Of a stretch of DNA of 64,000 nucleotides, positions 26,913-36,521 are shown one piece after another (the stretch's first letter is position 1; each line of letters begins with the position of its first letter). Both the position numbers and the translations under genes were made by a program. Source of the DNA: Alphaproteobacteria bacterium (lineage in GTDB: Bacteria; Pseudomonadota; Alphaproteobacteria; Micropepsales; Micropepsaceae); contig JADZAI010000098.1 in NCBI GenBank assembly GCA_020852655.1, positions 1-64,000 of the forward strand. The letters run 5' to 3'. The notes below the pieces were generated by a model. It was given only the letters and a program-made list of their open reading frames with translations, was not told the origin of the DNA and made no database searches.

Positions 26913-28315
26913 TGGCGACGAACATCCTCATGCCGGCGCTCTCGCCCACGATGGAAGAGGGCACGCTGACCAAATGGCTGAAGAAGGAAGGCGACGCGGT
27001 GAAGGCCGGCGACGTCATCGCCGAGATCGAGACCGACAAGGCGACCATGGAGGTCGAGGCGGTCGATGAAGGCACCCTGTCGCAGATCCTCGTCGCCGAC
27101 GGCACCGAGAACGTGAAGGTCAACACCCCCATCGCCGTCCTGACGGAAGAGGGCGAGGCCGCGCCCCCTCCGTCGCCGGCTAACGCCGGCGCCACCTCCC
27201 CCGCAGGCGGGGGAGGAAACAAACCGGCGCCTGAAGCAAAACCAGCGCAAACGGGCGCGATGTCGAAGAAAATAGATGAAGCGCCACGCCCTGTTTCCTC
27301 CCCCGTTCACGGGGGAGGTGGCGGCCTGAGCGAAGCGAAGGCCGACGGAGGGCGGACTCCCGCACCAGGCGAGCGCGTCTTCGCCTCGCCCCTCGCCCGG
27401 CGCATCGCGGGCGAGAGCAAGCTGGACCTGAAGCTTATCGTCGGCACCGGCCCCGGCGGCCGCATCGTGAAGGCCGATGTCGAGAAGGCGCTGGCCGAAG
27501 GCCCAAAAAAGGCTGAGGGCGCTGCGCCCGCCGCGAAGGACGATCGCGCCAAGCCGGCAGGCACGGGACCCGCGCCCACTGGCGCGCTGCCCGATGCGCG
27601 CCTGTTCTACAGGGAAGGCACCTACCGCGCCGTCCCGCACGACTCGATGCGCAAGACGGTCGCCAAGCGCCTCACCGTCTCCAAGCGCGATATCCCGCAC
27701 TATTACCTCACGGCAGATATCGAAATCGGCGCCCTGCTGGCGGCGCGCGAGGCGATCAACGCCAGATCGCCGAAGGACGGCGACGGCGCCTACAAGATCT
27801 CGGTCAACGACTTCATCGTGAAGGCGGCGGCGGCGGCGCTCATCAAGGTGCCGGACGTGAATGCGTCCTGGACCGAGAACGAGATGCTGCTCCACAATCA
27901 CGCCGATGTCGGCATCGCCGTCGCGCTGCCGGGCGGCCTCATCACGCCGATCATCTTCGCGGCCGAGACCAAGGGCCTCGTGCAGATCTCGCGCGAGGCG
28001 AAGGACCTCGCCGCCCGCGCCCGGGCGAAGAAGCTCAAGCCGTCCGAGTACGAAGGCGGCACCTTCTCCGTCTCCAATCTCGGCATGTACGGCACGCGCG
28101 ACTTCACCGCCGTCATAAACCCGCCGCAGGCCTCGATCCTCGCCGTCGGCGCCGGCGAGAAGCGCCCCATCGTGCGCGGCGACCGCATCGAGACGGCGAC
28201 GATCATGACGGTCCGCATGTCCTGCGACCATCGCGTCATCGACGGCGCCCTCGGCGCCACCTGGCTGAAGGCGTTGAAGGAGTTCCTCGAAGACCCCGTG
28301 ACCATGTTGGCTTAG
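26912..28315 (+). CDS. pdhC: Dihydrolipoamide acetyltransferase E2 of PDH
   Basis: 467 residues, GTG start. One lipoyl domain (K43 in [11 protein letters not shown]), a linker of about 70 residues, a peripheral-subunit-binding domain ([20 protein letters not shown] and [14 protein letters not shown]), a second linker and the catalytic domain ending with [15 protein letters not shown], which holds the active-site His and Asp. It transfers the acetyl group to CoA and forms the core of the complex. The first linker contains two palindromic repeats in opposite orientation (27163-27220 and 27293-27355), both in frame. The 3' end overlaps the convergent DUF188 gene by four bases. Confidence 0.97.
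   Translation: MATNILMPALSPTMEEGTLTKWLKKEGDAVKAGDVIAEIETDKATMEVEAVDEGTLSQILVADGTENVKVNTPIAVLTEEGEAAPPPSPANAGATSPAGGGGNKPAPEAKPAQTGAMSKKIDEAPRPVSSPVHGGGGGLSEAKADGGRTPAPGERVFASPLARRIAGESKLDLKLIVGTGPGGRIVKADVEKALAEGPKKAEGAAPAAKDDRAKPAGTGPAPTGALPDARLFYREGTYRAVPHDSMRKTVAKRLTVSKRDIPHYYLTADIEIGALLAAREAINARSPKDGDGAYKISVNDFIVKAAAAALIKVPDVNASWTENEMLLHNHADVGIAVALPGGLITPIIFAAETKGLVQISREAKDLAARARAKKLKPSEYEGGTFSVSNLGMYGTRDFTAVINPPQASILAVGAGEKRPIVRGDRIETATIMTVRMSCDHRVIDGALGATWLKALKEFLEDPVTMLA
27163..27220 (-). repeat. Palindromic repeat inside pdhC, inverted (copy B)
   Basis: Read on the minus strand: GTTTCCTCCCCCG CCTG CGGGGGAGGTGGC, then GCCGGC GTTA GCCGGC, then GACGGAGGGGGC. The two flanking blocks are identical to copy A; the inner stem is different in sequence but perfectly paired. 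On the plus strand it is read through as [20 protein letters not shown], without a stop. Confidence 0.78.
27293..27355 (+). repeat. Palindromic repeat inside pdhC, direct (copy C)
   Basis: 63 bases, same orientation and same reading frame as copy A, with four differences. Two of them are a compensatory pair in the inner stem (AGCCT/AGGCT in copy A, GGCCT/AGGCC here). With copy B it forms an inverted pair about 70 bases apart within the E2 linker. Confidence 0.8.
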
Positions 28316-28776
28316 GCCTGACCCTTCAGGCGCTTCGCCTTCTGCACCGCCGTATCCAGCGCCTGAAGAAACCGGGACCGGTCCTGGGCGCTGAACGGCT
28401 TCGGCCCGCCGCCCCCTTCGCCGAACGAGCGCAGATGCTCCATGACCGCGCGCTGGGCGAGGGCCGTGCCGATCATGTCATGCGTGAACGGCTTTCCCGT
28501 GGCGCCAAGGGCCATCCCGCCAGCTTTCAGCGCCCGGCTCGCCAGTGGTATGTCGTTGGTGACGACGATGTCGCCGGCCGTCACCCGTTCGGCGATCCAG
28601 TCGTCGGCGGCATCGGCGCCTTCCTGAACCAGCACGAAGGTTACGTCCGGCGGCGTGCGGATGGTCCCGTTGGCGACGACGAGCACCGGGCATCCGGTGC
28701 GCCGGGCGACCCGATAAACCTCTTCCTTGACCGGACAGGCATCGGCATCGACGAAGATCGTGGGCGGTGCGGCCAA
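28312..28776 (-). CDS. DUF188/YaiI family protein
   Basis: 154 residues, TTG start. The family begins with [17 protein letters not shown] and contains [14 protein letters not shown], an arrangement of acidic residues like that of NYN/PIN-type nucleases, so a metal-dependent nuclease role has been suggested but not shown. A cytoplasmic protein of normal length. Convergent with pdhC. Confidence 0.88.
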   Translation of the reverse strand: MAAPPTIFVDADACPVKEEVYRVARRTGCPVLVVANGTIRTPPDVTFVLVQEGADAADDWIAERVTAGDIVVTNDIPLASRALKAGGMALGATGKPFTHDMIGTALAQRAVMEHLRSFGEGGGGPKPFSAQDRSRFLQALDTAVQKAKRLKGQA

Positions 28777-28922
28777 GGCGTTCCCCGATTACGGTTCCGA
28801 GCGAATGGGGCGACCCGGCGGTAACGATATCGCGACATGGCTGGCACCCTGCGCCCATTGCGCCTCTAAACTCCGCCCGGTGCAATCGGCCAGTCCCGGC
28901 CGGGCTACACGGGGATCAAGCG

Positions 28923-30560
28923 ATGACGAAGCGATATCTCACCTTCTGCGCCGTTCTGCCCCTGCTCGGCGCCACGGCGCTCGCCGGCGGTGAGGCGCCG
29001 AAGCCGGCGCAGGAGAGCGCAGCCGCTGTCACCGACCGCCACTTCACGGCGGAGGAGGTGCGCACCAGCGGGTCGGTCACGATCAACGGCGCGCGCCTCG
29101 ACTATCAGGCCATCGCCGGCACGCTCGTCGTCCATCCGCGCGATTGGGACGACGTGCCGCGGCCGGCGGACGAGGACAAGAAGGCCAAGGAGTCGGACAA
29201 GAACGCCGACGCCGAAGCGGCCATGTCCTTTGTCGCCTACATGAAGTCCGGCGCCGATGCCGCGTCGCGGCCGGTCACCTTCATCTTCAACGGCGGCCCC
29301 GGCTCGGCGACCGTCTGGCTGCATATGGGCGCCTTCGGGCCGAAGCGCGTGCTGACGGCGGAAGACAGCCACACGCCGGCGGCGCCCTACAAAATCGTCA
29401 ACAACGACCAGTCGATCCTCGACGCCAGCGACCTCGTCTTCATCGACGCGCCGGGCACCGGCTTTGGACGCATCGCGGGCGAGAACAAGGAAGCGGCGTT
29501 CTGGAGCGTCGATGCCGACGCCTATGCCTTCTCGGAATTCATCACCCAGTTCCTGTCGAAATACGGCCGCTGGAACTCGCCCAAATACCTCTTCGGCGAA
29601 AGTTACGGCACGACCCGCGCGGCCGTTCTCGTGAACCAGCTTCAGAACGAGCGCGACGTCGACGTCAACGGCGTCATCATGCTGTCGCAGATCCTGAACT
29701 TCGACCTCAGCCCCGACGGGCCCGACAACAACCCCGGCATCGACCTGCCGTATCAGCTCGCCCTGCCGACCTATGCGGCGACGGCGTGGTATCACAAGAA
29801 GCTGCCCGGCTATCAGGGCGGCGTCCGCGACCTCTTGAACGAGGTCGAGACCTTCGCGCTCACCGACTACGCCCTCGCGCTCCAGGCCGGCAGCAGCCTT
29901 GGCGACGAACAGCGCCAGGCGATCGCCGAGCGGCTCCAGCGCTACACCGGCCTGCCGGTCGCCTACATCCTCAAGGCCGACCTCCGCATCGACGGCGGCG
30001 AGTTCGAGAAGTCGTTGCAGGACGATACGAATACGACGACCGGCCGCCTCGACACGCGCTTTTCCGGCCCGACCATCGATCCGCTGAGCAAGGACGCCGA
30101 TTACGACCCGCAATCCTCGGCGATCAGCTCGGCCTATGTGTCGGCCTATAACCACTATATCCGCACCGACCTGCGCTTCGGCGAAGGCAAGCGCTACAAG
30201 CCCTCGGCCGGTCTCTGGCGGACGTGGAATTTCCTCCATCAGCCGCCGGGCGAGGACGCCCCGGTCCAGCAGGCGGCGAATGTCATGCCCGATCTTGCGA
30301 TGGCGATGAAGACGAACCCCAATCTCCGGGTCCAGCTTCATGCCGGCTATTACGACCTCGCGACGCCCTATTTCGAAGGCATCTACGAGATGAAGCATCT
30401 GGCGATCCCGCGCGACCTCCAGAAGAATATTTCCTACGTGTTCTACGAGTCCGGCCACATGGTCTATGCCCACGAGGAGTCGCTGAAGATGCTGCACGAC
30501 ACCGTGGCCGCCTTCATCGACGGCACGGACAATATCGAAGCCCCGGCGGACGGTCCGTAA
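28923..30560 (+). CDS. Exported serine carboxypeptidase-like protein (S10)
   Basis: 545 residues. A signal peptide ends near Gly22-Gly23. Alpha/beta-hydrolase of peptidase family S10: FNGGPGSATVWLHMG (oxyanion region), nucleophile in FGESYGTTRAAV, Asp in YYDLATPYFEG and His in ESGHMVYAHEES. Family members remove C-terminal residues at low pH in eukaryotes; bacterial relatives are mostly uncharacterised. It lies between the PDH genes and lpdA, in the same direction, with about 50 bases to lpdA. Confidence 0.88.
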   Translation: MTKRYLTFCAVLPLLGATALAGGEAPKPAQESAAAVTDRHFTAEEVRTSGSVTINGARLDYQAIAGTLVVHPRDWDDVPRPADEDKKAKESDKNADAEAAMSFVAYMKSGADAASRPVTFIFNGGPGSATVWLHMGAFGPKRVLTAEDSHTPAAPYKIVNNDQSILDASDLVFIDAPGTGFGRIAGENKEAAFWSVDADAYAFSEFITQFLSKYGRWNSPKYLFGESYGTTRAAVLVNQLQNERDVDVNGVIMLSQILNFDLSPDGPDNNPGIDLPYQLALPTYAATAWYHKKLPGYQGGVRDLLNEVETFALTDYALALQAGSSLGDEQRQAIAERLQRYTGLPVAYILKADLRIDGGEFEKSLQDDTNTTTGRLDTRFSGPTIDPLSKDADYDPQSSAISSAYVSAYNHYIRTDLRFGEGKRYKPSAGLWRTWNFLHQPPGEDAPVQQAANVMPDLAMAMKTNPNLRVQLHAGYYDLATPYFEGIYEMKHLAIPRDLQKNISYVFYESGHMVYAHEESLKMLHDTVAAFIDGTDNIEAPADGP

Positions 30561-30612
30561 GCCTCGCGCAAGCGCGTTGCCTTGGCCGCGGGTTGATGCC
30601 TAAGTCCCGTTC

Positions 30613-32013
30613 ATGAGCGACCCATACGACGTCATCGTCATCGGGGCGGGGCCGGGCGGCTACGTCTCGGCCATCCGCTGTGCCCAGCTCGGCCTCAAGA
30701 CCGCCATCGTCGAGCGCGAAAATCTCGGCGGCATCTGCCTCAACTGGGGCTGCATACCTACAAAGGCGCTGCTGCGCTCATCGGAGACCTGGCACCTTCT
30801 GCACCGGCTGAAGGAATTCGGCCTCGCCGCCGACAATCCGCGCTTCGACCTCGACGCCATCGTGCAGCGCTCGCGGAAAGTCGCCGCGCAGCTTTCGAAC
30901 GGCGTCAAGTTCCTCATGAAGAAGCACAAGATCACCGTGCTCGATGGAACGGCGAAGCTGGCGGGGCAGGGCAAGCTCGCTGTCACCGGCAAGAACGGCG
31001 AGGCGAGCGACCTCTCGGCCAGGAACATCATCATCGCGACGGGTGCGCGCGCGCGTTCGCTGCCCGGCCTAGAAGCCGACGGCAAGCTCGTCTGGTCCTA
31101 TCGCGAGGCGCTGGTGCCGCCGTCGATGCCGAAGTCGCTGTTGGTGGTCGGCTCGGGGGCGATCGGCATCGAGTTCGCCAGCTTCTACGGCACGCTAGGG
31201 GCCAAGGTGACGGTCGTCGAAATGCTCGACCGCATCCTCCCGGTCGAGGACGAGGAAATCTCCGCCTTCGCCGCCAAGCAGTTCAAGAGGCAGGGCATGG
31301 AGATCGTCACCGGCGCCTCAGTGACGAAGCTCGACAAGGTGGCCGACAGCGTCACGGCGACCATCAAAACCAAAGACGGCAAGGAGACGACACTCGCCGT
31401 CGATCGCGTCATCTCGGCTGTCGGCATCGTCGGCAATGTCGAGGATCTGGGCCTGGAGGCCGCCGGCGTGAAGGTCGACCGCACCCACATCGTCGTCGAC
31501 AAGTGGGGCGCCACCGGCGTCGCCGGCATCTGGGCGATCGGCGACGTCGCCGGGCCGCCCTGGCTCGCCCACAAGGCGATGCACGAAGGCGTCATCGTCG
31601 CCGAACGCATCGCCGGCCACGCCGGCGCCCATCCGCTTGACATCTCGCGCGTGCCCGGCTGCACCTATTGCACGCCGCAGGTCGCGAGCGTCGGCCTCAC
31701 CGAGGCGGCGGCGAAGGCCAAGGGCCACGAAGTCAAGGTCGGCCGCTTCCCGTTCCTCGGCAACGGCAAAGCGATCGCGCTCGGCGAAATGGAGGGCCTC
31801 GTGAAGACCGTCTTCGACGCCAGAACCGGCGAACTCCTCGGCGCTCACATGGTCGGCGCCGAAGTCACCGAATTGATCCAGGGCTACACGATCGCGCGGA
31901 CGCTCGAAGCGACCGAAGCCGACCTCAAGGCCACAATCTTCCCGCACCCCACCATCTCCGAGGCGATGCACGAAGCCGTGCTGGATGCCTACGGCGAGGT
32001 GCTGCACATCTGA
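30613..32013 (+). CDS. lpdA: Dihydrolipoyl dehydrogenase (E3)
   Basis: 466 residues. FAD motif GAGPGGYVSA at 11-20, redox disulfide C42LNWGC47, NAD motif GSGAIGIEFASFYG, and His-Glu pair in the C-terminal FPHPTISEAMHEAVLDAYGE. It reoxidises the dihydrolipoyl groups on the PDH complex. Being in the PDH cluster it is probably the PDH-specific copy; the genome may hold another for 2-oxoglutarate dehydrogenase. Confidence 0.97.
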   Translation: MSDPYDVIVIGAGPGGYVSAIRCAQLGLKTAIVERENLGGICLNWGCIPTKALLRSSETWHLLHRLKEFGLAADNPRFDLDAIVQRSRKVAAQLSNGVKFLMKKHKITVLDGTAKLAGQGKLAVTGKNGEASDLSARNIIIATGARARSLPGLEADGKLVWSYREALVPPSMPKSLLVVGSGAIGIEFASFYGTLGAKVTVVEMLDRILPVEDEEISAFAAKQFKRQGMEIVTGASVTKLDKVADSVTATIKTKDGKETTLAVDRVISAVGIVGNVEDLGLEAAGVKVDRTHIVVDKWGATGVAGIWAIGDVAGPPWLAHKAMHEGVIVAERIAGHAGAHPLDISRVPGCTYCTPQVASVGLTEAAAKAKGHEVKVGRFPFLGNGKAIALGEMEGLVKTVFDARTGELLGAHMVGAEVTELIQGYTIARTLEATEADLKATIFPHPTISEAMHEAVLDAYGEVLHI

Positions 32014-32066
32014 CCGCCCGCGCGGGATTACGCCGCCGCGGCCCTTCCGAAGAGTCACGGCATGGA

Positions 32067-33635
32067 TCAGGCCGCCTTTGGTTCGATCTCCGCGTCGGCG
32101 ATCTTCTGGACGGCGACGTAGTTGGTCTTGCCGGTGCCGAGCAGCGGCACGTCGTCGACATGGATGATCTTGCGCGGCACGGCCAACTCGGGGACGCCGT
32201 GATTATGCGCCCAGCCGTGCAGGTCGGGGCGATTGGCTTCCTTGGAATCGGTCACCAGCACGATCTGCTCGCCCTTGCGGGCATCGGGGATTGCGACTGC
32301 GGCGTGGTGATTGTCGGGCCAGAGCGCAGAAGCGCAATTCTCCACCACGGTCAGCGATACCATCTCGCCGCCGATCTTGGCGAAGCGCTTGAGCCGGCCC
32401 TTGATCGCGATGTGGCCGTGCTTGTCGATCGCGACGACGTCGCCCGTGTCGTGCCAGCCGTCGGCGAGCTTCTGCACGACGCCCGGCTGGCTGGGACTGA
32501 GATACCCCGCCATGACATTCGGGCCCTTGATGAAGAGCCGGCCGGCATTCGGAATGCCCTCGACGGGCTCCAGCCGCGTCTCGATATGCGGCAGCGGACG
32601 CCCCACGGTGCCGGGCCGGTTGGCCTCGACCTGGTTTGCCGCGACGACGGGCGAGGCCTCGGTAACGCCATAGCCTTCGACGATCTCGATATTGTATTTC
32701 TTCCGCACGAGCTGGCGCGTCTCGTCGCGCACGCGCTCGGCGCCGCAGACCGCCAGACGCACCGAGTTCAAATCGCCCTGGTCGCCCTGACGTGCGTAGT
32801 GGCCGATGAAGGTGTCGGTCGCGAGCATGATCGTCGCGCCGGACTCGCGAATTTTCTTCGGGATGATCGAGACGTGGAGCGGTGATGGATAGAGAATCTC
32901 CTTCACCCCCACCATCATCGGCAGGATCGCGCCGACCGTCAGCCCGAAGCAGTGGAAGGTCGGCAGGGGGTTGAAGAGGATGTCGGTGTCGCTGAGCTCG
33001 ATGTGGCAGCGCACCTGCTCGACATTGGCGAGGATGTTCTGGTGGCTCAGAACCACGCCCTTGGGGTCGCCCTCGGTGCCGGACGTGAAGAGAATCACGC
33101 CGGTCTCGCCCGGCTTCTGCCGTGCCTTGAAGAGCCCCGGCATCTTCGTCCCGGCCACGGCGGTCAGCTTGTCGACCAGCGTCAGCTTCTCGCGCAGTTC
33201 GTCGAGATGGACGAGATTGACGCTCGGCTTCATGTGCTCGACCAGATCTTCCAGCTTGCCGATGTCGATGAAGCGTTTGGCCGTGAGAACGGTCTTGATC
33301 CCGCCGAGTTTCACGGCGGCCAGGATCGCGCGCTCGCCGGCGGTGAAGTTCAGCATTGCCGGGATGCGGCCGAAGGCGTGCAGGGCGAAGAAGGCGATCA
33401 CCGCCGCCGCGCCGGTCGGCAGCATGATCGCCACCGTCTCGCCCTTGGCCGTCATGCGCTTCAGCGCATTGCCGAGCGCAAAGGCCGCCCGCACCACCTC
33501 GTCGTAGCTCAGCTTCCGGTCGTCATTGGCATCCCACAGGATTTCCCGGGAACCGCCATAGGTCTCGCGCGCCTTCAGCAGCGCATCGAAGATCGACATC
33601 TCGGTACGCTTGGCGTCATAGGCCGGCAAAGCCAT
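32067..33635 (-). CDS. Acyl-activating enzyme (AMP-forming), Aas-like
   Basis: 522 residues. ANL superfamily: [20 protein letters not shown] (P-loop), [25 protein letters not shown] and the C-terminal catalytic Lys in [10 protein letters not shown]. The order and [15 protein letters not shown] resemble the acyl-ACP synthetase half of E. coli Aas, which reattaches fatty acids released during lysophospholipid recycling. The acyltransferase half is absent. A second ATG at 33599 is possible as start. Convergent with lpdA and divergent from lipA. Confidence 0.83.
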   Translation of the reverse strand: MALPAYDAKRTEMSIFDALLKARETYGGSREILWDANDDRKLSYDEVVRAAFALGNALKRMTAKGETVAIMLPTGAAAVIAFFALHAFGRIPAMLNFTAGERAILAAVKLGGIKTVLTAKRFIDIGKLEDLVEHMKPSVNLVHLDELREKLTLVDKLTAVAGTKMPGLFKARQKPGETGVILFTSGTEGDPKGVVLSHQNILANVEQVRCHIELSDTDILFNPLPTFHCFGLTVGAILPMMVGVKEILYPSPLHVSIIPKKIRESGATIMLATDTFIGHYARQGDQGDLNSVRLAVCGAERVRDETRQLVRKKYNIEIVEGYGVTEASPVVAANQVEANRPGTVGRPLPHIETRLEPVEGIPNAGRLFIKGPNVMAGYLSPSQPGVVQKLADGWHDTGDVVAIDKHGHIAIKGRLKRFAKIGGEMVSLTVVENCASALWPDNHHAAVAIPDARKGEQIVLVTDSKEANRPDLHGWAHNHGVPELAVPRKIIHVDDVPLLGTGKTNYVAVQKIADAEIEPKAA

Positions 33636-33777
33636 CGGGCGTTTCCTGGAAATTTTCTTGAATTGTTACATTTTGTCGCAGGCCGTGAACGTAATCGGAT
33701 CACCGGCCGACGCAAGGGCAGGGGGCGGCCGAATTTCAGGGATGGTGAAGCCCCGGCAAAGGCTTATATCAGCGCTT

Positions 33778-34734
33778 ATGACGGTCGTTTTCGACAAAAC
33801 CGCCGACTCGCGGCAGGCCTTCCGGCACCCGGAGAAGCGCAATCGTGCCGAGACGCCGCTCCAGCGCAAGCCGGACTGGATTCGGGTCAAGGCGCCGACA
33901 TCGCCGGCCTATGCCGAAACGCACAAGCTCATGCGCGCCAACGGGCTGGCGACGGTCTGCGAGGAGGCGGCCTGCCCGAATATCGGCGAATGCTGGGCCC
34001 AGAAGCACGCGACCATGATGATCATGGGCGAGATCTGCACGCGGGCCTGTTCGTTCTGCAACGTGAAGACCGGCTTGCCGGGAGCCCTCGACACGGACGA
34101 GCCCAACCGGGTCGCCGACGCGGTCGCGAAGCTCGGCCTTGCCCATGTCGTCATCACCTCCGTCGACCGGGACGACCTCGCCGATGGCGGCGCGGCGCAT
34201 TTCGCGGCGGTCATCCGTGCGATCCGCGCCGCCGCGCCGGGCACGACCATCGAGGTCCTGACGCCGGACTTCCTGCGCAAGGACGGCGCGCTGGAGGTCG
34301 TGATCGAGGCGCGGCCCGACGTCTTCAACCACAACCTCGAAACCGTCCCGCGGCTCTATCTCTCGATCCGCCCCGGCGCGCGCTATTTCCACTCGCTGCG
34401 CCTGCTTCAGCGCGCCAAGGAATTGGACCGCACGGTCTTCACCAAGTCCGGGCTGATGGCAGGGCTCGGCGAGAGCCGCGAGGAGGTCATGCAGGTGATG
34501 GACGACCTCCGCGTCGCGGGCGTCGATTTCCTCACCGTCGGCCAGTATCTCCAGCCGACCCGGCGCCACGCCGCTGTGAATCGCTTCTGGACGCCGGACG
34601 AGTTCAAAGGCCTGGAGACGGTCGCCTACGCCAAGGGCTTCCTCATGGTTTCGGCAAGCCCGCTGACGCGCAGTTCGTACCATGCCGATGCCGATTTCGC
34701 GCAGATGAAAGCGGCGCGCGCCAGGCAGGGCTGA
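33778..34734 (+). CDS. lipA: Lipoyl synthase
   Basis: 318 residues. Radical-SAM enzyme with two iron-sulfur clusters: auxiliary cluster cysteines C61, C66 and C72 ([13 protein letters not shown]), SAM cluster C87, C91 and C94 (CTRACSFC), and the conserved RSSYHAD near the C-terminus. It inserts two sulfurs into octanoyl groups on the E2 and E1-beta lipoyl domains encoded just upstream. Its stop is adjacent to the RatA start, so they are coupled. Confidence 0.97.
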   Translation: MTVVFDKTADSRQAFRHPEKRNRAETPLQRKPDWIRVKAPTSPAYAETHKLMRANGLATVCEEAACPNIGECWAQKHATMMIMGEICTRACSFCNVKTGLPGALDTDEPNRVADAVAKLGLAHVVITSVDRDDLADGGAAHFAAVIRAIRAAAPGTTIEVLTPDFLRKDGALEVVIEARPDVFNHNLETVPRLYLSIRPGARYFHSLRLLQRAKELDRTVFTKSGLMAGLGESREEVMQVMDDLRVAGVDFLTVGQYLQPTRRHAAVNRFWTPDEFKGLETVAYAKGFLMVSASPLTRSSYHADADFAQMKAARARQG

Positions 34735-35226
34735 ATGCCACACGCCGAAGACACCCGCGCGGTGCCCTACAGCGCCGGACAGATGTACGACCTCGTCGCC
34801 GACGTGCGCCGCTATCCCGAATTTCTGCCGTGGTGTCAGGCGCTTCGCGTGCGCAGCGAAGACATCGATTCAAGCGGTGCCGGACTGCTCGTCGCGGACA
34901 TGGTGGCGCGCTTCAAGGGCTTCGAAGAACGCTTCACCAGCCGCGTGTCGTTGCGTCCGGCCGAGAGCGCCATCGACGTCGCCTATGTCGATGGGCCGTT
35001 CCGCCACCTCACCAACACCTGGCGCTTCCAGGACATCGGGCAGGGCCGCTCGCGCGTTGCGTTCACGATCGACTTCGAGTTCCGCAGCCGGCTTCTCCAG
35101 CTTCTCGCCAACTCCATGCTCGAGCGTGCGCTGATGCGCCTGTCGCAGGCGTTCATCGATCGCGCCGACGTGCTCTACGGAGCTACGGGCGGCAGCGCGC
35201 CTTCTCGTCCGTTACAACCCACTTGA
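34735..35226 (+). CDS. RatA/COQ10-type START-domain protein
   Basis: 163 residues. A START/polyketide-cyclase fold with MYDLVADVRRYPEFLPWCQ at the start and the SRLLQLLANSMLERALMRLS helix at the end, as in COQ10 and E. coli RatA. Members bind ubiquinone and assist respiration; the toxin role proposed for RatA has not been generalised. It starts right after lipA. The last 44 bases overlap the convergent gene ending at 35183. Confidence 0.87.
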   Translation: MPHAEDTRAVPYSAGQMYDLVADVRRYPEFLPWCQALRVRSEDIDSSGAGLLVADMVARFKGFEERFTSRVSLRPAESAIDVAYVDGPFRHLTNTWRFQDIGQGRSRVAFTIDFEFRSRLLQLLANSMLERALMRLSQAFIDRADVLYGATGGSAPSRPLQPT

Positions 35227-35464
35227 CGCCCTTGCTTGCGTCGTTTGGGTCGACCTGGGTGCAGGTCAGCTTGACGCTGCCCGAGATGCAGGTCTGGGCA
35301 TCGACGCTGAAGAGCTTGCTGTCGTGCACGCAGAAGGTCTTCGAGACCTGCGAAGGGTCCTGCATGTCGATCAGGATCTGAAGTCCGGCGGTATCGTCGG
35401 CCAGCGCACTCGGCGCCAGGACGGCGGATGCAAGCAAAAGCGCGGCAAGCCGGGGCGATCTCAT
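35183..35464 (-). CDS. Small exported Cys-rich protein (DUF1496-like)
   Basis: 93 residues from the ATG at 35464, with a signal peptide ending at ALA (about residue 23). Four cysteines (KTFCVHDSKLFS, QTCISG, KLTCTQVD, ARCRP) suggest disulfides. The C-x-y-S-G-x-L-C layout resembles DUF1496 (YnjH-like), a weak match. Its 3' end lies inside ratA on the opposite strand (44-base overlap), so transcripts of both genes would be complementary at their ends. Confidence 0.6.
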   Translation of the reverse strand: MRSPRLAALLLASAVLAPSALADDTAGLQILIDMQDPSQVSKTFCVHDSKLFSVDAQTCISGSVKLTCTQVDPNDASKGVKWVVTDEKARCRP

Positions 35465-35520
35465 CTGGCATCCTCCAAAGGGCGATGGCGCGTCTAGCAC
35501 GCAGTTTCGGCAAACCGCAA

Positions 35521-36018
35521 TCAGACGCTATCGAGTTGGCGTTCGATGAGGGAGAGGGCGAAGGCGACCGCGGCCATCCGGATCGGCCCGCGCCCGATGT
35601 CGCCGAACTCCTGAGCCGCGCCGATCGTCTCGCCGCCGCGCCGGGCCGCCGCGAACTGGACATGGCCGACCGGCTTCTGAGGGCTGCCGCCGCCGGGTCC
35701 CGCAACACCCGTTACCGAGGCCGATATGTCGGCAGGCGTCCGCTCCACCACGCCCTCGGCCATCGCCGCCGCGGTCTGCCGACTGACCGCGCCGAACGCC
35801 GCGATCGTCGCCTGGGGCACGCCGAGCAGTTCTTCCTTCGCCGCGTTGGAGTAGGTCACGAAGCCCCGCTCGAACACATCGGACGAGCCCGGAATCTCGG
35901 TCAGCAGCCCCGCCAGCAACCCGCCCGTGCAGCTCTCGGCCACGGCGATCCTGAGGCCCTTCGCACGAGCGCGCGCCAGGACCGCTTCGGCGCGGTGCAA
36001 CAACGAACTGTCGAACAT
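35521..36018 (-). CDS. pncC: CinA C-terminal-domain protein (nicotinamide-nucleotide amidase)
   Basis: 165 residues from the ATG at 36018. Matches the free-standing CinA C-terminal domain: VAESCTGGLLAGLLTEIPGSS at the start and VTGVAGPGGGSPQKPVGHV, which hold the catalytic Ser-Thr-Lys-type residues. Such proteins deamidate NMN to nicotinate mononucleotide in pyridine nucleotide recycling. It is the last gene of the ispDF - pgpA - pncC run on the minus strand. Confidence 0.9.
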   Translation of the reverse strand: MFDSSLLHRAEAVLARARAKGLRIAVAESCTGGLLAGLLTEIPGSSDVFERGFVTYSNAAKEELLGVPQATIAAFGAVSRQTAAAMAEGVVERTPADISASVTGVAGPGGGSPQKPVGHVQFAAARRGGETIGAAQEFGDIGRGPIRMAAVAFALSLIERQLDSV

Positions 36019-36020
36019 GC

Positions 36021-36521
36021 TCAGGGACCGAGGAAATAGGCGAGGATGAAGACCGCTCCGAAGGCATAGGCCGCGGCGATCATGTCGTCCAGCATCGCCC
36101 CAAAGCCGCCCGGCACCTCGCGGTCGGCCCAAGAGGCGGGCCAAGGCTTCGCAAGGTCAAACACGCGGAAGGCGACAAAGGAAACCAGATACCACTGCCA
36201 CGTCAGCGGCGCCGCCAGCAGCGTCAGCAACTGACCGGCGACCTCGTCGATGACGACCAGCGACGGGTCCTCAATGTCCATGTGCCCGACCACGCGGCCG
36301 GCCGCCGCTACCCCGAGCAGGAAGACGGCCAGCGATCCCAGGACCAGGCCCCAATCGCCGAACGCGTTCGCGAGCAGCCAGCCGACCGGCAGCGTCGCCG
36401 CGCTGGCCCATGTGCCGGGGCCGTAGGGGATCAGGCCGATGCCGCCGCCGCTGGCAAGGATGCCCGACGGCGTCCGCATCGCTTTCCAGGCGCGGGCCTG
36501 TTCCTCCGCGGGCGTTCTCAT
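36021..36521 (-). CDS. pgpA: Phosphatidylglycerophosphatase A
   Basis: 166 residues. Removes phosphate from phosphatidylglycerophosphate in the inner membrane. Diagnostic parts: [35 protein letters not shown] with the metal-binding acidic pair, [33 protein letters not shown] split over the last half. Its start overlaps the ispDF stop (ATGA). Confidence 0.94.
   Translation of the reverse strand: MRTPAEEQARAWKAMRTPSGILASGGGIGLIPYGPGTWASAATLPVGWLLANAFGDWGLVLGSLAVFLLGVAAAGRVVGHMDIEDPSLVVIDEVAGQLLTLLAAPLTWQWYLVSFVAFRVFDLAKPWPASWADREVPGGFGAMLDDMIAAAYAFGAVFILAYFLGP

Noticed and set aside
25342..27355. Repeats in pdhB/pdhC as a CRISPR-like array
   Set aside because: Only three units, in both orientations, unequal spacing, and inside coding sequence; no cas genes in the window.
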